DNA of 64,000 bases from positions 92,919,691 to 92,983,690 of the forward strand of contig NC_080423.1 of the NCBI RefSeq assembly GCF_029873635.1. Direction: 5' to 3'. Shown in pieces: positions 25,228 through 37,087 of the stretch. Made by a program: the position numbers and the translations under genes. Below the pieces are notes generated by a model. It did not search any database, was not told the origin of the DNA, and was given only the letters and a program-made list of their open reading frames with translations. Within the stretch, counting starts at the first letter, position 1; every line of letters begins with the position of its first letter. This DNA comes from Malania oleifera. Lineage: Eukaryota > Streptophyta > Magnoliopsida > Santalales > Ximeniaceae.

Positions 25228-27140
25228 TAACTTTTTTTAAAATTTTGAAAGAAATGCCTTTTTTTTTCTTCAAGTTTTTAGAGAAAATTAATGCTTTTTT
25301 TATAAAAAAAAAAAATTAAGAGAAAGTATCTTTTATCCTATTAGAAATGATAGAATTTTGCAACAAATTAAATGAGAAAGGGGTTGGAGGGGGAAACATA
25401 GTCACCATTCTTGAATTATACTGAGCTCTTTCTTAGTCTTTCGTTCAAGAAAGAAGAAAGCAAATTACAAAGGAATGAATTCGGAGCACCATGCATTGGC
25501 CCAGAATGAATATATGGAACACTCGGGTATAATTGAACAAGAACTACATGGGGGACCGAACTAGCCTCCATGCATGATGCATCAGAAAGTGATGTGTGGG
25601 AGCTGAATGCTTATATAATTTTATACATGCCAACTACAAGGTAAAGCATTTTTCCATTCCTCTCGAGGTAAAGCATTCCGACAGTGCATGTGAGCCACAT
25701 CAAAACTAAACCAGAGGCTCCTATCGAGAAAAGGACGTGAAGCTTGCTCCCAATAAATCAAGAATTAACCTTTATATCGAACCAAGCTTAAGATTCTCTA
25801 TACTGAAAAATCTTGTGATCTGCTCATGTCGATTTGAACTCACCTTCATATTAGGACCGAAGGAGCCCATGAGTGGGCTTGACACATATGGGTGAACACC
25901 CATTTGACCCAAAAGCTCGAGCTAATTGGGTTTTGAATCCATCCATGTATATAAGTACCCATTATTCACTTTAATTTTTTCAATGTGGGACAAGCTCACA
26001 AATGGAACTCTCAACACTTCAAAGATTACTTAATTTTTTCTTCTTCATATTTTTCATTCAAAAGTTCACTTCATTAATTATATGCATTCTTAATTTATTT
26101 CATTACATTAACGACTCGTGACATTAGTGCGACGGTGGGAGAGAAAAATAACTAACACTGAAATTTCAAACAAATCAGATTTTAAAATCACAATAGCGGG
26201 TTATGGCAAATTAAAAGCTCTCCTTTGACTGTATTAATTATATGCATTCTTAATTTATTTCATTACATTAACGACTCGTGACATTAGTGCGACGGTGGGA
26301 GAGAAAAATAACTAACACTGAAATTTCAAACAAATCAGATTTTAAAATCACAATAGCGGGTTATGGCAAATTAAAAGCTCTCCTTTGACTGTATTGTTTA
26401 GAGATTAGGGTTAATTAATTTTTCTCATCTGTTTAGTTAGGTCTACCCAAAAAGTTCTATATTGTAATATATGGATTTCGATTGTGAAATTAAAATTGTA
26501 ATAAATTGCAATTTTATGAGTTTTAGGACAAAATTAAAATTATTTTGTATCTTGAAAAGTGAGATTAACTTACTGAAAATGACCCTTAGTTATGTTATAT
26601 TCTTGGATCGAAGATTTTTTATAAAAAAAATAGATTAGTAAATTAATATTGCATTACATTTTCTCTCTATATCAAGTACAATTAAAAATGAAAAATTAAT
26701 CAAATTAAAAATTAAAAAAGACGGTCATGTGTAGTATGTAAAGATGGATTTCTTCATATTTTTCCTTTCTTTAGGCCCATTTACATTTCATGTTGTTTGT
26801 ATAAGGATTTTATTTGCAAAAGGAAAGAAAATGACAAGAAGATAGAAGAAAATTTATTTTCTTTATTTTTTTTATTTTTCTTTCTATATTAAATACTATT
26901 ATAAGCATAAAAATTTGTTCTACAATGTTTATAGATTTTTAAGACAATAGAATGTTAATTATATGTAAAATAAAAATTTTCATTTTTCACATTTTCTTTT
27001 TATCGCTTTCTCGATAATCAAACATGAAAAATTGAAAATTTTCATATTTTACTTTCTTTTTGCTAATATTTTCCAAGTTTAAAAAAACAGCTTAGTGATT
27101 TTATTTGATAAAATGAAAAGAAGGGAAAATAATCAAGATA
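23312..27140. other. AT-rich spacer
   Basis: No gene was recognised. Around 25860-26030 the words AATGTGGGACAAGCTCACAA and CCCATTTGACCCAAAAGCTCGAGC resemble decayed LTR/transposon ends, but no boundaries could be set. It includes the tandem duplication at 26075-26394 and TA/poly-T runs near 25205-25310. Confidence 0.55.
26075..26394. repeat. Perfect tandem duplication, 160-bp unit, two copies
   Basis: 26075-26234 and 26235-26394 read the same base for base over at least 155 positions, with no spacer. Neither copy resembles a known element. The lack of any difference in AT-rich noncoding DNA means the event is very recent or is an assembly artefact. Confidence 0.9.
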
Positions 27141-27488
27141 TGTTAAGAATTGGGACACCAAAAATTTACGTGGTTCGATCAATATCGACCTACATCCACG
27201 GAGCACACCACAATTCGCTTAAAACCGTCGGAAAGAAATACAATTCTCTCAGTTTCTCGCTTCCTCACACTCTCTTCTTCCTCTCTTTTCTTCTCTGTGT
27301 TTCTCTGTGCATTTCATCTCTCCACAGCTCCTCTATTTATAGGTAACTTGGAATTAATCACAATAAATTACAATAAATTTAATTTGAGGAATTACATTCA
27401 TCAAAATTAAATGGTCGTGGATAACATCTCTAGCTTGTAGCTCACGCGTCTCCAACTCAGCTCACTCATCTCCAGCTCCAGCACAACA
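27141..27488 (-). repeat. 3' LTR of the Copia element
   Basis: TGTTAAG...GCACAACA in plus-strand reading, 348 bp. It carries a TATA box on the minus strand (CCTATAAATAGAGG, near 27330-27345). It pairs with the LTR at 44191-44558. Confidence 0.92.
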
Positions 27489-27649
27489 ATCTAACACTTG
27501 GAGATGGAGACGCCTCCTTAACCAGTATCAGTATATGAATAAATGGTGTGCTCAAAATATGTCTTCAGGCATGACAACCAACTGAAGTTGAACACAACTT
27601 CTGCTTCTCTATAGTCACCACCTTAGTTAACATATCTGTCGAATTTCTG

Positions 27650-29594
27650 CTACCTTGGATTTTTTTCAAGTGTCAACACGTCATCCTCTATCAGAGATCT
27701 GATGAAGTGATAACACAATCCAATATGTTTAGTTTTAGAATGAAATGCGGAGTTCTTTCCCAGATGTATCGCACTCTGACTGTCATTATACAAAACATTC
27801 ATCTCCTGCTTTAATCCAAGCTCCGTTAACAAACCCTGAAGCCAACTCATCTCTTTATTGACTTCTGTCACTACTACATACTCAGTTTCGGTAGTGGATA
27901 GAACAACAATCTTCTATATCTGTGACATCCAACTAACAGCTGTTGTGCCAACAGTGAATATATACCCGATGGTGCTTCTACCATGATCAATTTCACCTGC
28001 AAAATCAGCATCTACAAACCTTTAGATTTTCAAATCGCTTTTGTCAAAACATAAGCACTTATCAATAATGTTATGTAGATAACTCAAAATCCACTTCACT
28101 GCTTCCCAATGTGTCTGGATTTGACATACACCTGCTGACTGCTTGGCCAATATCTGGTCTGGTACCAACCATAGCATACATGAGACTTCCAACAGCTGAG
28201 GCGTATGGTACCTTAGCCATGAAGTCTTTTTCTTCATCTGTCTGGGAAGACTGATCCTTAGAGAGACAGAAGTGACCTGCCAATGGTGTATTTATAGCTT
28301 TAGCGCTGCTCATGTTGAACATCTGTAAAACACGGCTGATGTACTCTGACTGAAATAACCACAACATTCCTTGTTGCTTATCTCTAGAGATCCGCATCCC
28401 AAAAATCTGCTTTGCAAGACCCAAGTCTTTCATATGAAATTCCTCTGACAATTGTTGCTTCAATTTTCTGATCTCTTCTAAATATGATCTTGCGACTAGC
28501 ATATCATCAACATATAACAATAGGATAATATTGCTAGTATGACACCTCTTGAAGTAGCAACAGTGGTCGGCATTGCATTTTTGAAAATTGTTCCTCTGCA
28601 TACAACTGTCAAATTTCTTGTACCACTGCCTAGGAGCTTGTTTGAGACCATACAAACTCTTTTTCAATTTGAATACAAGATTCTCTTTACCTTTAACTGA
28701 GAAACCTTCTGGTTGTTGCATATAAATCTCCTCATCAAGATCACTATGAAGAAATGCCATCTTCACGTCCACCTGCTCAAGATGTAAACCCTCTGAGGCA
28801 ACAAAACTCAAAACAGATCTGATGGTTGTCATCTTCACAACCGGTGCAAAAATATTGGTGTATTCAATTCCTTCCTTCTGTTCGAAACCTTTGACTACTA
28901 ATCAGGTTTTATACCTCTTGGATCCATCATGCTCTTCTTTGATCCTGTACACCCATTTATTGTGAAGAGCCTTCTTACCATTGGGCAACTTAGCTAGTTC
29001 CTATGTTTTGTTGGAGTTAGGAGACTCCATCTCGTCTTTCGTTGTAAGCTCCCACTTGCTCAAATCTCTTGCCTGACATGCTTCAACATAGCATTCAGGT
29101 TCTCCTCCATCTGTAAGAAGTAAATGATTCACATACCTCCTGTTTGGTACATGCTGTCGAGATCTCTTAATCTCTAGTGTTGGAGTAGGAGGAGGTGGTG
29201 CAACAATTTGCTTTACAGGTTCCTTTGCTTGAGGATTCTCAGTATTCAACTTAGGATTCTCGGTGTTCCGTTGACGTGTCCTTACACCTTCTAAAACATC
29301 ATCCACATCTACAAAGGTTGTTTCAAACTCTATAGATCCTATTGTGTGTCTATCTTTGTACATCACCTTTTCATCAAAAATCACCTCTCTACTTCTAATC
29401 ACCTTTTTGTTTTCATCATCCCAAATGCGATACTCATATTCATCTCCACCATAACTGATGAAAGTGCATTTCCGGGATTTAGGATCCAACTTATTCCTGA
29501 CATTATCATTAATATGCACATATGCAATACAACCAAAAACATTCAAATGTGAAAATCTTACCTCTTTATTTGTAACGACCTGCTCCTTTTTCAC
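27650..29594 (-). pseudogene. Copia pol remnant: integrase end, reverse transcriptase, RNase H
   Basis: Recognisable minus-strand blocks are the C-terminal integrase part (VRFSHLNVFGCIAYVH...), reverse transcriptase (VDVKMAFLHSDLDEEIYM; KLKKSLYGLKQAPRQWY; LLLYVDDMLVA with the catalytic YVDD) and RNase H (YNDSQSAIHLGKN.AFHSKTKHI). These are Tork-type Copia motifs. Part of the fossil element at 27141-44558; its integrase is interrupted at 29570 by the Gypsy insertion. Confidence 0.88.
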
Positions 29595-30863
29595 ATATTT
29601 TTTTTTAATAAATAAATTATCATCACATCATACATTCCAGCTCAGCAAGTCACCATCCACCTGGACCCATAGGTACTAGGGATAAAACAAAAACATACAG
29701 CAGAAGCCTACGCAGCAAAAAATGTATAATCAAATACATACCATCATATCATACATCATAATGTACTAGAGTTACTACAAACACTGTACTTCCATATACA
29801 CTTCCCAAAAATGAAATTTAGGGATTATTTCCATAAAATCATACTATCCCTACCAAAAACTTACCCTTCAAAAAGGGTAGATAAACCTCACTATGTCAGC
29901 GGGGCCTTTTCTCGCTCTCCTATCTAAGACTCCTGAAAAGTTAATAAAATTTAGGGGTGAGACACCTCTCAGTAAGGGAAATAAACTAATACTAGTGTGT
30001 GGCAACATGAGTATTCCGTGTTCTACATATATCATACATATCATATCCAGTACTGTTTATTAAATCTGGGAAAACGTAAGTATATCAAAACATGGCAAAA
30101 CATACTGCATTTCATAAACATATCTCATCTCATATCATAATAATAACATAAAAACAATTCTGGTAAGTTAGCTGGCTGTTGTCATGTATTACCCCCACAT
30201 GACTGGGTTGTATGGCCCAAAGGAGGGACCTGCCAATGGTTAGCCGACCACTGCCAAGTCGATAGTCTAGTCTGTAGATCCGATAGGTCTACCTAGACTA
30301 GTCCGTACACCAGGGGCGATAACAGCACACTTCTTCAAAATAACCACATCGACCATCCAATCTCACACCACTCCATACAGCGGCGTTAACACAGATATCA
30401 TGATCACGAAGACCATGGACACATAGCAACGGTATCATGCAAGTGTTAGCCTAAACCAAGCCAACCAGATTCTGATATCATAGATATATACTGAAATTGT
30501 GATACATATATATCTCATATCATTTATTTTCACATCAATCATATCATTTCACATATATACGTGTATCATGAAAATCATCGGCCCGTATGCCGGTACTACA
30601 TATTTATCATAGCTTGGCCCGTACGCCAGTAAATCACATAGCACAGCCCGTACGCCGTCAAATCACATAGTTCAGCCCATACGCCGGCAAATCACATATA
30701 TATAAAAACATCTCGGCCCGTACGCAGGTTTTAAAACCCATATTATAATCACATTCCCAGAAAAATAGTATCTCACAACCATTACTACTCATGCCACACT
30801 AAACAATTTTTCCACGTATTCAACATATCATTATTTTCAACAGGGTTTTCTCAAATATAAATC

Positions 30864-30916
<53 letters not shown>

Positions 30917-31784
30917 CATGAAAATGAGTGCTATAAATATATACATACAATTTTCAAAAAGAACTAGCTTAGTTTATCCCCTTACCTGGTTCCTGAACAG
31001 CCCCTAAGAAAGTCTTCCCCGCCCCCGCAGGGTTCCTAACTCAACACCCTGAAAATGAAAACTCACAGAATTAAACTTTAGTATTTCAACGTGTATAACA
31101 TTTCTTATAACTACCATTAAGTCAAATTCGGCTTAAAAGCCTTATCATAACTCAGGGATGATTCCCAATGTTCCCAATCAACCCCCTGATAACAAAAACT
31201 CCTAATATTAAACTTTAATATTTTCATGCGTAGAATACTTTTCTCAACTGTCAAAACTCCAAATATGGCTTAAAAAGCCTTACCTCAACTTAGGGATGAT
31301 CTCCAACTTCGTTTCCCTAACAATCCGCTCCGGCAAACTTGTAGAGAACTTCACTAGGAGCATCGTGGTAGCCTCAAATCTTTGATCTAGTGATTAGTGA
31401 AGCCAAAATCGAAGAAAGAGAAAGAGAAAGAGAGAAAATCGAAGAGGAGAGAGAGGGAAAGAGTTAGCTTCTTAAAGAAGCTTAAAACCGGATTTCCATA
31501 TATATAAAACAGGGGATTTCGTTGACGAGCCTATTCTTCATCGACAAGTCCTTCACAAATTTCGTCGACAAGACCCTGTATTCGTCGATGAAATTCAGGC
31601 TGCCTCAGAACCCTTCTCAATATTTTCTCATTGACGAAGCCCTGTGTTCGTCAACGAATTCTCTTAAGCCTTCGTCGATGAAACCCTGTGTTCGTCAACG
31701 AAGCTTGGCAGCTTCCCTTCTTTCCTAACTTCCATTTCCCTTTTCTTTTATTGTTTAAATTTCATCTAAAATCCAGGTCGTTAC
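29571..31784 (-). repeat. 3' LTR of the Gypsy element (2,214 bp)
   Basis: It holds a short CGTACG minisatellite (30580-30730), a long TA run (about 30870-30912), donor-like and acceptor-like sites shared with the other LTRs, and the TCGTCGACGA palindrome array (31518-31702). The minisatellite is shorter than in its partner LTR. Confidence 0.93.
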
Positions 31785-32122
31785 ATCCTCCCCTCCTTAT
31801 AAAAATTTCGTCCTCGAAATTTACTGTTCACAAAACTCGTCATTCCCTTAATAAGGAAAAAGGTCTACTCATTTTATTACCGTTCCTCACTTATGGCGGA
31901 GGAATACCGTGGTTACAATCTGAGTCTTGGGAGATTACATATACAAAAGAAAATTTCTCCCAAAACTAAAGTACTACACTATTCAACCATTACATGTACC
32001 TACAACAGAAAACTACTTAACTATTTACATTTATCCACTCAGATCTCTTGAAATAAATGTGGATACCTCTCCTTCATCTACTCCTCGGACTCCTAAGAAG
32101 CCTCTTCTACTGCATGATTCTT

Positions 32123-35100
32123 TTACAAAACTTTTACCTGAGGGATCGTCCTGTTACGTAACTCTTGCACTTTCCTATTCAGAATCTGAATTGGTACCTC
32201 CTCATATCCCAATGAATCACTAAGCTCCAACTCATCATAACTGATGATATGAGAAGGATCCGGAACGTACTTCCTTAACATAGCAACATGAAATACGTCG
32301 TGGATCCTGGATAACATAGGTGGTAAAGCTAGTCTGTAGGCTACAGGTCCCACTTTATCTAAAATCTCAAATGGACCGATAAACCTAGGACTAAGTTTAC
32401 CCTTCTTCCCAAAGCGCAAAACCCCTTTCATCGGAGCTATCTTCAAAAATACGTGATCACCCACATCAAACTCTAAATTCCTACGGCGATAGTCAGCATA
32501 ACTCTTCTGTCGGCTCTGAGCTGCACTGATCTTGTCCCTGATAAGCCGAACCTTATCACGCACTTGCCATACAAGCTCAAGCCCCACTACTCGCCGCTCA
32601 CCCACTTCATCCCAAAATAGAGGAAAACGACATCTCCTACCGTATAGAGCCTCAAATGGTGTCATGCCAATGCTAGACTGATAACTATTATTATACGCAA
32701 ACTCTACCAGTGGCATGAACTGAGTCCAACTACCCCCAAAGTCTAGTACGCATGCACGGAGCATGTCCTCTAGTATCTGTATCGTCCTCTCAGTCTGCCC
32801 ATCTGACTGAGGATGGAATGTCGTACTAAACGATAACTAAGACTCCATAACCTCCTGCAAGCTCCTCCAAAATCGTGACATGAATCGCGGGTCTCGATTC
32901 GATACAATAGATACATGCACCCCATGAGAACAAACTATCTCCTGAATATAAATCTCTGCTAAACGGCTAAGGGAATAGCTAATCTTGATAGGAATAAAGT
33001 GGGCGGTCTTTGTCAACCAATCAACAATCACCCAAATGGCATTCTGGCCATGTAATGCTGTCGGCAATCCTGACACGAAGTCCATCGATATGTGATCTCA
33101 CTTCCACTCCGGGATAAATAATGGCTGCAACTGCCCTGCCGGCCTCTGGTGCTCAGCCTTTACTTGCTGGCACGTCAAACACTGGGCTACATACTCGGCG
33201 ATCTCCCTCTTCATACCACTCCACCAGTACGACTCTTACAGATCTTTGTATATCTTCGTACTTCCAGGATGAACAGTATACAAAGATCTGTGAGCCTCTT
33301 CTAGAATGGTCTTCCTGATCTCAGTATCGGCGGGAACACATAATCTAGTACGAAATCGCAAAGTTCCGTCATCTGTGATACTGAACTCCTCCCCTTGCCC
33401 ACTCTGTACTCTGTCTATCACCTATGCTAATTCTGGATCCTCCTTCTAAGCGGCTTTAATTCTTTCCTGTAGAGTAGACTGTACTACTAGGCTGGCAATA
33501 CATACTGGGAGATCACTCTCTACTAACTCTATGCCGAGTCTCTCTAGATCTATCATGATCGGATGCTAGATCCCCATTGCTGCCAACACTGATTCCCTAG
33601 ATTTCCTGCTCAATGCATCAGCTACCACGTTTGCTTTCCCTGGGTGATAGCTGATGGCACAGTCAAAATCTTTAATCAGCTCTAACCACCTTCTCTGCCT
33701 CATATTCAGTTCCTTCTGCGTGAAGAAATAATTTAAGCTCTTGTGGTCCGAGAAAATCTCACACTACTCGCCGTATAGGTAATGCCTCCAAATTTTTAAC
33801 GCATGTACCACTGCAGCTAATTCAAGATCATGGGTAGGGTAGTTCTTTTCATATTCCTTCAACTGTCAGGACGCATACGCCACTACCCTGCCATGCTGCA
33901 TCAATACACAGCCAAGTCCCTTCAAGGACGCATCATTGTAAATGACATACCTCTCACCCCCAGATGGGATGACTAATACTAGTGTTGTGACTAATCTCTG
34001 CTTCAACTCCTGAAAACTCTGCTCACAGCTGTCGTCCCACTCAAATCTAACATTCTTCCTTGTTAGTCGTGTCAAAGGTCCTAACAGCGCTGAGAATCCC
34101 TCAACGAAACAATGATAATAGCCTGCTAGCCCCAAGAAACTCCAAATCTCCTAGACATTCCTCGGTCTAGCCCAGTTCACCACTGCCTCAATCTTGCTAG
34201 GATCCACAGAAATACCATCTCCAGATATAACATGTCCCAAGAACACGACCTTCTCAAGCCAAAATTTACATTTACTGAACTTGGTGTACAATTTTTTCCC
34301 CCGAAGCGTCTGAAAAACCAACCTCAGGTGCGTCTCATGCTCCTCATAGCTCCTCGAGTAGACCAGTACATCATCAATAAACACAACAACAAACTGGTCT
34401 AGGTATTGGTGGAAGACTCTGTTTATCAAGTCTATAAATACCGCAGGAGCATTCGTCAAACCAAACGGCATAACAAGAAACTCGTAATACATGTACCTGG
34501 TCCTGAAGGCCGTCTTCGAGACATCTTCTGCTTTCACCTTTACCTGATGGTATCCAGATCTGAGGACAATCTTCGAATACACCCGTGTACCCTAGAGCTG
34601 GTCAAACAAATCATCAATACGGGGTAGAGGATACTTGTTCTTGATCGTCACTTTATTAATTTCTCTGTAGTCTATACAGATCCTCATAGTCCCGTCTTTC
34701 TTCTTCACAAATAAAACTGAAGCTCCCCACGGGGATACACTATGTCGTATGAAGCCTTTATCTAGCAAATCCTGCAACTGATTCTTCAACTCTGCTAACT
34801 CCACTGGCGCCGTCTGATAAGGTACTTTAGAGATCGGCACCATACTGGAAGGTAAATCAATGGAGAAATCTACCTCACGGTCGGGGTGGCAAGCCTGATA
34901 ACTCGTCTGGAAAAACATCTGTAAACTCCTTTACAACAGGCATACTAGCAAGTTTCAATTCACTTTCTGACATCTCCTTCACCACCGCCACAAACCTCTA
35001 ACAACCACTCAGCAGTAATCTCCTGGTCTAATAGCCGAAACTAACTGAGGCGAGGATCGCACTCGCGATCCTACGAACTTAAATTCTGCTTTCCCCGAGG

Positions 35101-36804
35101 GTCTGAATATCACCTCTCGTGCCCAACAATCTATGCTAGAAAAATTAGCTGCTAGCCAATCCATGCCAAATATAACATCAAACTCGTGCATGTCAAGCAC
35201 TATCAGATCAGCAGACAAACTCTTTCCCTGAATATCAACTGGACAATCTCGGAGCACCCTACTACACCTCACTACCGACCCAGTTGGTGTAGATACCAAT
35301 AACTCAACATCTAATGACTGTGTTTCAACCCCACATAACTTAGCACACCCCAAAGACACAAACGAGTGTGTAGCTCCTGAATCAAATAACGCAATAATTT
35401 TAAAAGAAAGCATAATCACCATACATGTCACCACGTCTCCTGAAGTCTTAGCCTCACCCGGCGTCAAAGTGAACACCCTCGCTGGAGTCGTATTCCTCTG
35501 CTGGCCCCCACGTGGTGCCTGATAACCTCCACGGTATGGTCTGGGAGCTGGAACTACATTTGGTGGGGTGGGACAGTCTCGCACCATGTGCCCCGGTCTA
35601 CCGCAACGATAGCACACCGGAACTGCATCTAATGGGGTAGGACAATCTCGCACTATATGCCCTGACCTACCGCAGCGATAGCACATTACACCACCAGCTC
35701 GACACTCCCCCCAGTGCCTTCTACCACAAGTCTGACAGACTGGAGGACCCTGCCCTATCTGCACCTCATGTCCTCCCATCTCTTGCCTCCACCCTCTACC
35801 ATGTTTACCTCTCCTCCACTGACCCGGCCTGTGACCCTACTGATAACTCATAGATGCAGATCTCTTCCTCTGGCCCTACTCATCCGCATCAAGACGCTCA
35901 CCAATCTCTGCCAAGGCCGCCCTATCGACCAACTCAGCAAAGTCCTAGATCCGTAGCACCACCACCTGCCTAAATATACTCCGCCTCAAGCCTCTCTCAA
36001 ACTGTCTCGCTTTCTTCACCTCATCAGGAACAATGTATGGGGCGAAACAAGAGAGCTCAATGAAACGTGCTGCATACTGTTATACGGATAGCTGTCCCTG
36101 CTTTAGACTCAGGAACTCTTCCACCTTAACTTCCTTGACAGTAGCTGGATCCGTAGCACCACCACCTGCCTAAATATACTCCGCCTCAAGCCTCTCTCAA
36201 ACTGTCTCGCTTTCTTCACCTCATCAGGAACAATGTATGGGGCGAAACAAGAGAGCTCAATGAAACGTGCTGCATACTGTTATACGGATAGCTGTCCCTG
36301 CTTTAGACTCAGGAACTCTTCCACCTTAACTTCCTTGACAGTAGCTGGAAAATACCTGTCAAAGAATAGATCTTTAAACCGGTCCCATGTCATGGCTATC
36401 GGAGTCACCCTCTACTGCTCCAATAGTCTTACTGCAGTCCACCACCTCTCGGCCTCTCCTGTCAATCTATAGGTGGCGAAGAGGACCCTCTGTTCCTCAA
36501 TACACTGTAGTACAGCCAAAATCTTCTCAATCTCTTGCATCCAGTTCTCAGCGGCTACAGGATCAACTTCGCCTGAGAATGCTGGAGGATTCATCTTCGT
36601 GAACTTCTCTATGGTGCACCCATGGCCTGCAGATGGACCACTCTGCTCCCTCGAACTCCTAGCGATCTCAGCCATAACCTGCTGAGCCATGCTATATAAT
36701 ACCGCATCTGAGTCGGTCCCAGCTGCACCTAATGGTCCTGCTCCCTCACTGCCACTCGCATGGGCACTACCTCCTCCTGAATCCATCTTGGAAACAACAA
36801 ACAC
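32123..36804 (-). pseudogene. Gypsy gag-pol remnant
   Basis: Recognisable blocks, right to left: gag (from about 36804); two CCHC knuckles (CYRCGRSGHIVRDC and CYRCGRPGHMVRDC, about 35560-35690); aspartic protease (ALFDSGATHSFVS, near 35370); reverse transcriptase ([20 protein letters not shown] near 34650-34720 and [12 protein letters not shown] with the catalytic DD near 34370); RNase H (about 33700-34130); integrase (WVIVDWLTKTAHFIP near 33000; FAYNNSYQSSIGMTPFEALYGRRCR near 32640-32700); then HDVFHVAMLRKYVPDPSH and a short NHAVEEA chromodomain-like tail near 32070. The order and the tail fit Tekay/Del chromoviruses. A fossil with multiple breaks. Confidence 0.9.
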
Positions 36805-37087
36805 ATCTTAAAAATCCTATCCTTATATTTTACCCACCTATCCTCACCACTTTTCTCAACATTTCCAACTCATTCTAATCCTCAGTCCTACATTCTCGGA
36901 ACACAACCCGACAATAGCTTACTATGGTTTTCCTAAAATCATCACCCCAGGAAAAACACAGAAACTACCACGGAAGTTCTGCCTCTAGACTGTAGAACAA
37001 AACCTTAAATCCTTTCCTAAACTCTGATATTGTTTCTGCTGCACTCTAAAGTATACAGAACCTAGCAACCTAGGCTCTGATACCAAC

